Source: Paraglomus occultum
Taxonomy: Eukaryota; Glomeromycota; Glomeromycetes; Paraglomerales; Paraglomeraceae
Length of the DNA stretch: 32,145 nucleotides
Direction: 5' to 3'
Assembly: GCA_910592205.1 (NCBI GenBank)
Contig: CAJVPJ010000248.1
Location: 1-32,145, forward strand
Below, piece by piece: positions 1 through 10,917 of the stretch. The notes beneath the pieces were generated by a model. The model ran no database searches, was not told the DNA's origin, and saw only the letters and a program-made list of their open reading frames with translations. A program made the position numbers and the translations under genes. How positions within the stretch are numbered: position 1 is the stretch's first letter; each line of letters starts with the position of its first letter.

Positions 1-88
1 TGAAATTAGGACTGGAGTGACTGGAATTACTCCAGATTAGCAACGAGCCAATCAAAGTTTTCGAAGAAATCAGGGCCCCAATCACAAT
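1..88. repeat. dispersed repeat, copy 1
   Basis: This segment resembles 1905-1985. Both carry an AAATTAG start, a GACTGG block, the word TTACTCCAGATTA (ATTACTCCAGATTA here), then TTTCGAAGAAAT followed by a G-rich then CC run. The match is interrupted by small indels and I judge it roughly 70 percent by eye. The ACTGGAGTGACTGG words resemble ACTCCAG/CTGGAGT repeats I recall as common in Rhizophagus DNA; that is memory, not a search. The window edge probably truncates this copy. Confidence 0.45.
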
Positions 89-970
89 AAAATCACACCG
101 AGGGGTAGTTTGATCACAAAAACAAATTTCCTCTGCTGGGTTGTAAGTACGGATCTCACATCACAGAAAATTGTGGGGGGCGAGTTCACTATTATTTTGT
201 ATACTCACGTAATAGTAATGAACTGTAAGTGGGCACGTTATGCAGTCAATCTAGGTAATTTTGGGGGTGCTTATTCACGATAGATGCTTATTCACGGTAG
301 TATACGGTATATATATTTTCTGTAAAGAATAACACTTGAAATCTTGGAGCGAAAAGAAAAACAGCAGAACGGGAACGCGAAATTTGCCCTCAATTCTCAC
401 TGATTTTTGATTGGTTGATACAATTTTGCCGTCGAACGGCCTAATCTAATTACATTGCAAAATAATCTTGCAGACTATCTTGTCTTAGAGAATTGACTTG
501 TTTTCTTCTTATCTGACGTTGTAAATCTTTCATTCCAGAACTGCGTTATTCGATTGCTGTAATAGTTCAGTGTTTGTGTTACCAATGTATTGGACAATTA
601 ATCATCGTACGGGGAGATTGAAGAAACTATATTACGTATAATAGATTGTCACGTGAAACCGACACATCCAAGATAGCTGGAGCCATTGGCCGACTTATAC
701 TGACTGGTATATAGAGTATGCGGCTTCGAATTAAGATACTTATTTGTTTGTTACATTTCTACGATAAGATAATATTCGCGTAATTAAATTGTAAGCGCGA
801 CATCAGCATATTCTTATCGAATGCCGTACATTCGTAAATAAAGGAGTTTTCGTGAAATACATTTGCGCGCGTGAATGGATAAGCATTCAACGGCGTACTG
901 TTGTCACTTTATTTCAGTTTGTCGTCGTCACAAAAAATCAGAAAGGAAAGATTTGTCTTATTATGTAGCA

Positions 971-1315
971 TATTATATATATTAAATATTCATTCTGTAA
1001 CGTTATTTCCATAATTGTTCTATATTGATATATAGAATATTTGTTAGAAGTTGGAAAAAAAAAAGGATGGGTTTACTGTACAATTAGTAGTATTTTATCT
1101 TATATACGCAATATTCGTCTTCACATTCTGTAACGTTATTTCCAACTTTTGTGAGAAACCGGAAAAGAAATTTTATGTACTGTACCCTAAATGAGTGATC
1201 ACCATGAAATTTAGCTATACGCAGATTGTATCTTTACCTGAACACTTATATACGCAATCTTTATCTTCATTCGGTAACGTTATTCCTATATTGCGATAGA
1301 ATATTTGTTAGAATT
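971..1315. repeat. three degenerate copies of a ~130-145 bp repeat
   Basis: The core words TATACGCAAT, TTCATTCTGTAACG or TTCATTCGGTAACG, GTTATTCC and AGAATATTTGTTAGAA recur at about 971-1054, 1099-1150 and 1246-1315. Copies 1 and 3 share the AGAATATTTGTTAGAA end, and copies 2 and 3 share the TATACGCAAT start. The arrangement looks like an old tandem triplication that has diverged and lost parts. I see no coding potential. Confidence 0.55.
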
Positions 1316-1480
1316 GACAGTCTTCTCGTTAATGATAATGCAACGTTTTTGTTATGATCCAATACGATGACAAAACGAAAGTTAAAACACGATCCAGTAG
1401 TCGACTATTGAACTTTTAACCTTCCTCGTTATTATGATTCACAGAATGGGATATCTTGTGTCCCAAAACATCTCGCCTAA

Positions 1481-1651
1481 TACATAGGGAAACTCAATAA
1501 GTCAGTCATGCACAGCGGACTGACTTATTGAGAGAACCGAGTTATTGAGAGATTTTAAATATTAAAATTGAGCTAAAAGGCTTGGGAAGTTTTGGCCTTC
1601 TTAGGCCAAATTGAATTATTGAGAGACCGACTTATCGAGTTTCCCTATGTA
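1481..1651. mobile_element. 171-bp MITE-like element with 27-bp terminal inverted repeats
   Basis: The left end (1481-1507, beginning TACATAGGGAAACTCAATAA) and the right end (1625-1651, reverse complement beginning TACATAGGGAAACTCGATAA) match at 25 of 27 bases. The outermost TA on each side is compatible with a TA target duplication, as in Tc1/mariner/pogo-type elements. Internally, TTATTGAGAG words repeat next to both termini, and a short palindrome (TTGGCC, six bases, GGCCAA) lies near the middle. There is no transposase frame, so it is non-autonomous. The superfamily is inferred from the TA ends only. Confidence 0.75.
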
Positions 1652-1904
1652 ATAAAAGGTGACTTAACCCATAAACATATTGCTCATTAACTCTAAGCAC
1701 TTACAATGTGAGCAAAAAAAGCAAAAGTTGCTTTGTAGAGAATGAGTATTTGTTGATTAACGTGTTATTATCGACCGTAAGCCAACGGCATACCCTGCTT
1801 ATAGTTTGGCATTGTTTAGAGTTTGAGCTTCGAAGTTGCACAAAAATTTTCCAAGTGACGTCAAGTGTAATAGTAAGTCTGCTTTTAATGCTTCAATTCT
1901 GGTC

Positions 1905-1985
1905 ATAAAATTAGAATTGGACTGGCGTTACTCCAGATTACATCGCAAAATTTCGAAGAAATTTGGGGGCCGCTGTGTGATAATC
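1905..1985. repeat. dispersed repeat, copy 2
   Basis: Diverged second copy of the element at the window start, with the same order of words: AAATTAG, GGACTGG, GTTACTCCAGATTA, TTTCGAAGAAAT and a G-rich tail. It is useful for building a repeat consensus. Nothing indicates that it is transcribed. Confidence 0.45.
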
Positions 1986-2054
1986 ATCATAGTAAGTGAC
2001 CCCGGATGTGTGACATATCGCCGGATTACTACGTTTTCGTTCAATTGAGGTTTT

Positions 2055-2120
2055 GCGTCGCGGTTGTAAACAAAAAAAGGCGTCGCGGTTGTAAACAAAA
2101 AAGGCGTGTAAACAAAAAAA
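2055..2120. repeat. 24-bp tandem repeat, about 2.5 copies
   Basis: The unit GCGTCGCGGTTGTAAACAAA followed by an A-run and a G occurs at 2055-2079 and 2080-2103, then a shortened copy at 2104-2120 lacks the CGCGGT part. It sits about 70 bp before the first ATG of the next gene, so it may lie in that gene's promoter or 5' UTR. Copy-number variation between strains would be expected. Confidence 0.7.
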
Positions 2121-2189
2121 TGATGAACATGTGATGGTCATCTATTGGGTAAAATTTTCTTAGATATATATAGATATAGATTCGCGAGC

Positions 2190-4739
2190 ATGAATAATAA
2201 CTTATTATTGACCATGTCGAAAAAATACTTCGAACGTTCATGTTCCGAATGGAATATTGTGGGATTCTTGAGCGAATGTGAAGAGAGACAGTTCAATGAA
2301 TTCGATGAGAATATATCATATTATATTGCAAGTCTTGAAACTATATCTAAAGAAGAAGGACTCAGAAGTGAAAAAGCCCAAGCTTTGCTCGATCGATATA
2401 AAAAGGCGAATACTGGGTTTTTTGGGGGGTGGGGTGGAAATTAAAATGGGTGACAAAGAATTTCCTGAGGTTTTTTGTCACCGGCAGTATTGAGGCACAG
2501 GCGGCTCCCTGAGGTCTACTGTGTTCAAGGTTCCTAAGCTGACTCGGTACCGGCCCTGTTGGAGCACAAACAATTTCCTGAGGTTGTTTGATGTTCAAGG
2601 TTCCTAAGCTGATCCAACAGTATGGGGTTAAGAAAATCATGGAGTTATAGATAATTGGGTTGGTGTGTCAAAATATTCAAACAACATCTTTTATATTAAT
2701 ATGTTAGGATCCTAAACCCGACTACAAAATTGCACGAAACTGGGAGTCAGGACATACTAGGAAGCAAGTTTATCTCTACAATCCGACATTCATTGGCCAA
2801 GGTATTGGAAGTATAAGTGGCGGAACATCTGGAACTATAAATGGGCTCATTGTTGAATCTTCAAAGAGAGAGGCTCCGGTTCCTGAAAATCAGGTATGCA
2901 TTATTTGGCTATAACTATTGCTTATTATTTGTATTGGTTTCTAATCCATCTACAATTTTAATTTTTAGGACTATAATAATAATAAAGTTCCCAAATACAA
3001 AAAAGCAAAAATTGAAGATTGGTTTCGGCCCTGTACTCCGCCACATCAAACCTATTCGCGAAATGCTTACCCTCATTGGGTCCAGGAAGTAATGTCTTAT
3101 TACTTTTGATATTTCTTAATGTGAAAATAAAAATCACGGGAGGTCAATAATGAAATTGACAATATTGATAATGAAGATATATATCATACTAATACCCATC
3201 TGATTTATGTTCTATTTTCAGACTCCACAGAATGTGACGGAAGCTGTCTACAAAATAATCGAAAAAATAAAATCCATTAACTACCAATTATTTGATTACA
3301 AAATCATCAACCTTTCAGAGCGAAATATCACAAATCCCGTTAATAAATTATCAAGTTCTGAAAAACATACCCTAAAGGATATTTGGAACTCGGTATTACA
3401 TTGTCTGTTTGTAAGCTTAATATTTTAGTAAAATTTAATACTTTTGCTTATCTTTTATAGTTAGAGCCATCTGATCAATCAAAAACAATCCGTCTTGAAA
3501 AATGGAAAAAGATTATAAATCCCCTTGTACAAAAGTACCAATCTTATTTAGAAAGTAAATCCGTATTCGACGTAATTTCCTTGAGTGATACTATTGAAGT
3601 CGTTCTTGAAAAACCATATACCGGAGAATTTATTCATAAAGAACATTATGATCTCATATGGGTACAGGATATTTATAAACGATTGTGAGTATAAATATTT
3701 GTGATTATTGTCATTTCCATTTGTGACATTTAAGTTTATGCCATCTATTTATATTTAGTCTATTTCTTTTCGATGCACCCACCAACTTACTATTGGATCC
3801 GGATCAATGTGAACTTTCTTATCGAGAAAATTTTGTAAATCCCATTATTGTTAAAGTTTTTGACGACATCATGGATTTAATCAAGGTAAAAACGTAAGTA
3901 TCTGATCTGCCGTTATTATTATTATTATTAGTTATCTATTTCTTAATCGCTAACTGGTTGTCTTTACACAGAGGGGAAGTAGAAAATTTGTCAAACAAAA
4001 TGCAGAGAAATGAAACCATGCAATATAAGCAACGGGTTAGCATTGGATGTTCCCAAGATGGGATATATTCAATTAACGTAAATGCTGTTGTTTTGGAAGT
4101 AGGATTCTTAGAGGTTATCGGCAATGCCCTCTACACTGATATCAAAAAATTAAACAATGACACCGAAAAAGTGTTGAAGTGTATGCAAATTTCTATTCAT
4201 TATCAACGTCAACACTATTTATCACGTGGGGTTACTGAACAACAAGTATCCTTTGTTGAATCATATGGAATTGTCGTCTACCGTAAGTAACACATATTAA
4301 TATTTAGGGCTAAGACTAAGTATTTTATTAATCTATTGCAAACCTTACGATCTTTTTATCAAACTTAGAGCGAACGTTTACAATTTATGTAATGCATCGA
4401 ACAAGTGAAGGTCTATATGTTGTTGATACTTTAACTGAATTTAATATACCAAATACCAAGGATCAATTGTACATTTTGAAGGAAGTAATCGAAAATGTTT
4501 ATTTATTTAAGGTATACACGTATATTTTGATAGCTTTCACCCTTGACGCATTTTGTTTTTTACATATTCACGCATCTACTTTATTTTTGGTATAACAGAG
4601 TCGAATAATGGACTACTATCTAATGGTTCAGAAGATCGTTCCTTATACTAAAGTTCGTATTGGCATAAATGAATCACCTGTTGAAGTATCACCCTCCAAA
4701 GCTTCGACTACTTCCGATGCTTCAAAAACTTCTGATTAG
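2190..4739 (+). CDS. 548-aa Crinkler/PD-(D/E)XK-like protein of a probable expanded family
   Basis: I reconstruct nine exons: 2190-2405, 2708-2893, 2969-3088, 3222-3392, 3461-3684, 3759-3893, 3972-4282, 4369-4511 and 4599-4739. Phases agree throughout and give 548 residues. Introns 2-8 are GT-AG and 68-133 bp. Intron 1 (302 bp) keeps frame only with a GC donor at 2406 (AAG then gcgaat). The protein starts MNNNLLLTMSKKYFERS; a second in-frame ATG follows at 2214. Residues about 306-423 contain ENFVNP (E329), DGIY (D380), a strand with LEVGFLEV (E393, E398) and then NNDTEKVLK (D414, K417). That order resembles the PD-(D/E)XK-like cores of Crinkler-type effectors. I recall similar uncharacterised proteins in Rhizophagus. 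The nuclease idea is inference, and activity is unproven. The C-terminus is Ser/Thr-rich. Disruption by the intron 1 insertion cannot be excluded. Confidence 0.7.
2449..2620 (+). repeat. hairpin cassette inside intron 1
   Basis: Two hairpins share an identical 10-nt loop, TTTCCTGAGG, on different stems. Hairpin 1 (2449-2482) has a 12-bp stem, GGTGACAAAGAA with TTTTTTGTCACC, including one G-T pair. Hairpin 2 (2567-2590) has a 7-bp stem, CAAACAA with TTGTTTG, nested within a second inverted pair CTGTTGGA/TCCAACAG (2556-2563, 2613-2620). A third TCCCTGAGG sits near 2505-2514. A 21-bp direct repeat beginning TGTTCAAGGTTCCTAAGCTG lies at 2522 and 2592. The cassette accounts for most of the extra length of this intron. 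Confidence 0.7.
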
Positions 4740-4782
4740 CAGATTAATATTAATATTAATATGTATTATGTAATAGATCCAA

Positions 4783-4788
4783 AATAAA
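4783..4788 (+). terminator. polyadenylation signal AATAAA
   Basis: Canonical AATAAA 44 bases after the stop codon of the preceding gene, in AT-rich sequence. It supports that gene's 3' end. Confidence 0.5.
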
Positions 4789-4929
4789 AACCATGTGTGT
4801 GTTACAAATTTAAATATAACCTTGCTGCGTGATGGAAAGAGATGAACAAAAAGCAAGCCAAGAATGAATGCGTCTAATAGTAAGGCATCATCATTCGCAG
4901 TAAAAAATAAGTTGCCTATCTCTTCTCAT

Positions 4930-5433
4930 TTGTAAAACGTTTTAAACAGCCACCACGAAAGCCTCTAAGCGGAATATGCCTAGGAAGTTATTGGTCCCAA
5001 TGTCCCGAAATTCTTTGAAGCTTTCCTACAGTTGCTGTTAACTTTAATGTGATTTTTCAATTCCATCGGGATATAAAGGGCCAACCAAATACCCTCTGTG
5101 TTGTATGTCCGCTTGGTAATTTCGAAGGTGGGGAGCTGACATTTCCGGAATTAAAATTAATCGTCCATGTTAAACAAGGTCAAGCGGTGGCTTTTCGATC
5201 AAACACCTCCTGGTTCATGGAAATCTACTGGAGTTCGACATAGTGTCGTTTTTTACGTTAATTAAACAAAAACGAAAGTTTGGCACTCTTTTCGCTGATT
5301 ACGACTTGGATTGGAGTGGTAAAAGCAATAAGGACGATTCGTCACCAAAATATCTTCCTCCGACGCTAGGTTCTGGAGATAATGAGGCGAAACTAAAAAA
5401 TCATAGAAGAATTAATATAGGTATATACATTTA
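4930..5433 (+). pseudogene. decayed 2OG-Fe(II) dioxygenase-like gene copy
   Basis: Reading through the breaks, the segment encodes a recognisable fold: ...LGSYWSQCPEIL, SFPTVAVNFN, FHRD, NTLCVVCPLGNFEGGEL, FPELKLIVHVKQGQAVAFRS, then a His in LVHGNL, GVRHSVVFYV and KQKRKFGTLFADYDLDW. HxD (5064-5072), a distal His (5216-5218) and an Arg (5236-5238) are in the order expected of double-stranded beta-helix Fe(II)/2-oxoglutarate oxygenases. It is broken by an in-frame TGA at 5016-5018, a frameshift near 5205, a loss near 5226-5230 and another frameshift near 5255. No start exon is apparent. The oxygenase call is inferred from residue order; the pseudogene status is seen directly. Confidence 0.65.
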
Positions 5434-5810
5434 ACCATTCTCTGACAATTTAATGTATTCAATGATAAGGGACTAATATTTATCGCTTTTTTTTATTATA
5501 CTATGTCCACTTATTCGTGTATTAGATAAATGTTGAGAACGCAAAGAGAGGATTTCCCGCAGGGTATAAGAAATAACGCATCTAATGGGTTTTATTACGA
5601 TTCATTTTCCGTATCACTAAATTAATAATGTGTAAGTACTAAGTACATCAATAATAATAATCATTATTGGTTAAATAAAGGGATTTTCATGTGTAAATAT
5701 ATCAGTGAGGCTTGATTGCTTATTGTGGGTATCAATCGTGGCTGGTTATATTTTTCTTGGTATTTTGCCGGTCTCGCAAAATTTTTTTTATTCGTATCTT
5801 ATACAAAACA
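5434..5810. other. AT-rich spacer between two gene relics
   Basis: No coding or RNA gene is seen. The sequence is AT-rich with short ATT runs (around 5580-5680). It separates two relics on the same strand. Confidence 0.5.
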
Positions 5811-6325
5811 ATGGGAAATACCAAATCTGAATTAGATCTATTGAAACAAGAGAACACTAGGCTTTTTATTTTGGCTGAAAATACTGAACTTAGAAACGAG
5901 AAGGCTAATTAAGACAAGATATAGAAGGACATGAAATGATGCTCCTGCATCCAATATAACAGCTAACACTTCTGATATATTAATATACCAACCTATCTGT
6001 ACAGAGCCTAAATCATCAGAAGATAAGGAAATTAAAATAGACAATTTCCTAAATTTAACATATATATATATTAAGATATAAAGAAAAGGTTAGTAAAGAG
6101 ATAAATTGTAACCTCCAGAATACTAAATCTTCGTTGAGTGTAAAAGATGGGCAGGGGTTAATCCAAGAATTATTTACTATTACTCCAGAGCTGTCTCTAC
6201 AAGAATCAAATATAATTCAAAACCATGTGACTGAAATTTCTGAGATTGGCAGTCCCAGAAAATCTAACATTGACAAAGCACTGCAACACCTAGCTATTAA
6301 TAATAATCGCAATAATTCGAGATGA
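5811..6325 (+). pseudogene. truncated coiled-coil protein relic
   Basis: ATG at 5811 opens a charged coiled-coil start (MGNTKSELDLLKQENTRLF), which stops at 5910-5912. After a frameshift the reading continues with NDAPASNITANTSDILIY and PKSSEDKEIKIDNFLN. After another break it continues with GQGLIQELFTITPELSLQ and NHVTEISEIGSP, ending at 6325. I recall an expanded Rhizophagus family with this order (Lys/Glu leucine-heptad start, SSEDKE block, LIQELF, HVTEISEI) followed by a larger C-terminal domain, which is missing here. Premature stops, frame changes and loss of the C-terminus mark it as non-functional. An unusual spliced structure is the less likely alternative. Confidence 0.6.
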
Positions 6326-6357
6326 TGAAGATTGTCACTATATATTAATATGAGGCA

Positions 6358-6363
6358 TTTATT
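6358..6363 (-). terminator. polyadenylation signal AATAAA
   Basis: TTTATT on the plus strand reads AATAAA on the minus strand, about 80 bases past the ferrochelatase stop codon. It lies just beyond the end of the convergent gene relic. Confidence 0.4.
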
Positions 6364-6443
6364 TAACCTAACCAAACCGTCCACACATGGCTCAACGAAT
6401 TAGCCGTCCAGTTTGGTTGATATTAGAAAATATTCACTATAAT

Positions 6444-8215
<1,772 letters not shown>

Positions 8216-10917
8216 GCACAAATGGTTATATATCTTTGATTTAATTTACTTGCGAGATTTTACCAAGAATGTTATTAATATTACTTCTTGTCTTCACTTG
8301 ACGTAGAAATGATATTCTTTTCATAATAAAATTTGTCAAACCAAATTTTTTGATCGGCCAAACCCTCGAGTTTTGTTAGTTTTGTTGCAGGAGCATGACT
8401 TTTGTATTACCTCTGTCGCCAGTTAAAATCAATAATCGTGCGAAATTTCGGAATTGAGCGATTTTTTATGTTTCACACACTTTGTATTTATATGTTTATA
8501 GCGAACAATCACACGATTAAATACTTGGTATAAACTTGTTCTATGTTTAGACTATAATGATACTCTTTGACACTCACGCGATATGATACTTCGTCGTCTT
8601 ATACAGTATATCGAAATTGTTATCGATATTAATGCATTTCACGCTTTTACACAAAAGTCACGTCCCTGCACAAAACCTGGGGGTTACAGGTAGGACCGGT
8701 TGATCGTTCCTTGTATGTCTGAATATTGTACACGAAAAATATTCGAAATTTACAGAATTACATGTGTCTTAATAATAATTGATATAATAAAAGGTCTTTT
8801 TATCGCTTTTTTTATTGTAGGTTGTCACGTAAAAATTTCACCTCTTAATATTTCGACTTTATTTCACCTATCTCTTCCGAATAATTCCCGAATCTTTGAC
8901 ACTGTCCCGATGTTTAATTACGGTTTTCGATCGTGCAATAAGTTGTTTTAATAAACTTGATTACGTTTACTTGCGGAGTGTAATTCAACAATCATTATTT
9001 CGCATTAGAGTCTCGATTTTTTTATACACAGTCTTCGTTCAAGTGACGCGGTGTCAATAACTGGTTGAATACGCTTATGCTGATTACAATATTGACAATT
9101 AATGCAAGATCTCATCAACCAATTGTCACTAATACAACAGCAAGTAGAAAAGAAATAAAATAAGAGGTCAAAGACACGGTGTACGATGATACCGATGAGA
9201 TTCGCAATCTGAATGAAGACAGCGTAGAAATAAGGGAATTGTTAAAAACAATGGGGTTCTCGTACTTTCTGTTAATTTTCCAGTTGAATAAGCTTCAAAG
9301 CGTCGTTTTCCTGTCAAGTTTATTAACTGGGAAAAGGTGATTAACGTAATAGTTTACATCATCTTCGTCAGTATCGAGTCGCAAATTTTTATTCGACCTG
9401 CAAGATATCGATAAAATTGTTTAGTAGCAATAATCTAAACTATAATGTTTCTCGCGAATTAAATAAGATTCTAAAAACAATAAGAGTTAGAAAGTATAGG
9501 GAGATAGTTGTAGTAAGGGTAGGGTACTTAGCGTTTTCCTAATTACTAGCATGCGCGCAAAAATACAAAAAGTTGTACACGAAAATTATCGAAATTAGAT
9601 GCTTTTTACTTTGTGCTTTTAATGATTTTTATCGACTCGCACTAAAGAGTTGTAAATTGAGGTTTTTACCACATATTTCCAGAATCGATCTATCCTTGGT
9701 AAACTCCTGGTTCGTGATTGACGCAGCAAAATGGGGTTATCCAAGTCGATGATGAGTTGTGTTGCGCAGAGCCACATAAATATCAGTAAGCTATTGACAT
9801 GTAATTCGTCGTCGTATAATTATGATAACACTGTAACGCCATTTTTTGTATAACATATTTAAAAGTAACAATTATAAAAAAGTGTATCGTCAATGTTACC
9901 TCCTTTACAGCAAATAGTCTAATTAAACTTTATTTTAGACTTATTGAATAACCCGCACAAACTACTGTGATTATGGCAAGTCACCACAGTTAAATTTATC
10001 GACGGCTGGTTGATGGGGAAACATTGATTTATGTCAAATGGTTGAACAACGTTCTATACTAAATTTAACTAAACTTTCAAGGTTGGCTTATATTTTTCTG
10101 CTGTAACCTACTTTGTAGATAACTGGTTCGAACATATTTATACGTTTTTGCGTTATTTGTAAATAGAATTAACACAAAGGATGGAATACAAAGTTAATTA
10201 AATCGCTCGGACTGTTAATTTCTGGCTACCGAGTAAATTTACATCCTATTAAACTAAAAAGGCGCGTACACAAGGAGTAGTTTTTGACAATTATTTATGT
10301 ACGTTTTCAATAAAAATGAAACAAGTCAACCGCGTAAAACTTATTTCTAGCGATTATTGTTGCTCGATGTTTTATGTTACGCAAACTTTGCTTTAGAAAC
10401 GTAATGTCTTGTACAATTGGTAATTGATATTGAATTGCTCTAATTTTACACTCGTAAATTTTCTTGCGGCTGGACTTTCCTACTATTGAAATATTTGTTA
10501 CAATTTTGCGAATTCTCTACGGCAGACTTCTTCTAACGTTGAATGCAAACTCTTCAACGACAAACAACAAGGGGTTGCAGAGTTGAGTGTTGGTAGCGGT
10601 TTACCAAGGAGATGCGGTAATCGTCTTAGTGATTGGCGCTTGGCAAAAGAATGATCGTCCAGTCGATGACAACATCTGTTATTGCACCACCCGTCGCGCA
10701 AATTCAAGAACACCATTAAAAGTGTTGCCATCGTAACCGGCTTTCAGATTGGTCGGAATCTTGGTTTGACTAATATGTAAATTAAGAGAATTTCTTCTTT
10801 TTAAACACATATCTATGAAGAGACGGTGGCTGGTGTCAAGATTACGGCGAGGCTAGAACTCCAGTCACGTGATACAATATATTTACTTCAACCAAAATTT
10901 TTGTGTGTGCAACCAGA
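8216..10917. other. 2.7-kb spacer between divergent ferrochelatase and PUS3 genes
   Basis: No gene can be supported. The spacer must hold both promoters. Three weak coding-like patches were inspected: an open stretch at 9161-9340 (+), a short ATG frame followed by a good GTAAGC donor at 9736-9790 (+), and a 77-codon frame at 10498-10731 (-). None shows a known motif or joins in phase to another exon. The remainder is AT-rich with small palindromes. Confidence 0.5.

Larger units (their letters stand above)
1..2189. other. repeat-rich intergenic region
   Basis: I see no convincing gene here. All open frames are under about 70 codons, lack recognisable motifs, and several need non-ATG starts. 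The stretch is AT-rich and holds the repeats listed separately: a dispersed repeat at both ends, a three-copy degenerate repeat, an inverted-repeat element and a 24-bp tandem repeat. The last few hundred bases should contain the promoter of the gene that starts at 2190, but no core element stands out. Confidence 0.6.

Noticed and set aside
1708-2048. Overlapping 66- and 70-codon plus-strand frames
   Set aside because: No motif, and they overlap the dispersed repeat copy; chance frames in repeat DNA.
8700-8951. 83-codon plus-strand frame rich in Ile and Phe
   Set aside because: It starts at a non-ATG codon and the composition is what AT-rich non-coding DNA gives.
9736-9790. Short ATG frame (MGLSKSMMSCVAQSHINI) ending at a GTAAGC donor
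   Set aside because: It looked like a myristoylated first exon, but I found no following exon in phase within the spacer.
10105-10150. GGTTCGAAC resembling a tRNA B box near 10123
   Set aside because: The flanks do not form a T-arm, acceptor or anticodon stem, and there is no A box at a suitable distance. I found no convincing tRNA gene in the window.
10498-10731. 77-codon minus-strand frame upstream of PUS3
   Set aside because: It has an ATG and somewhat coding-like composition, but no motif, no in-phase continuation through plausible splice sites, and it lies where the PUS3 promoter or 5' UTR should be.
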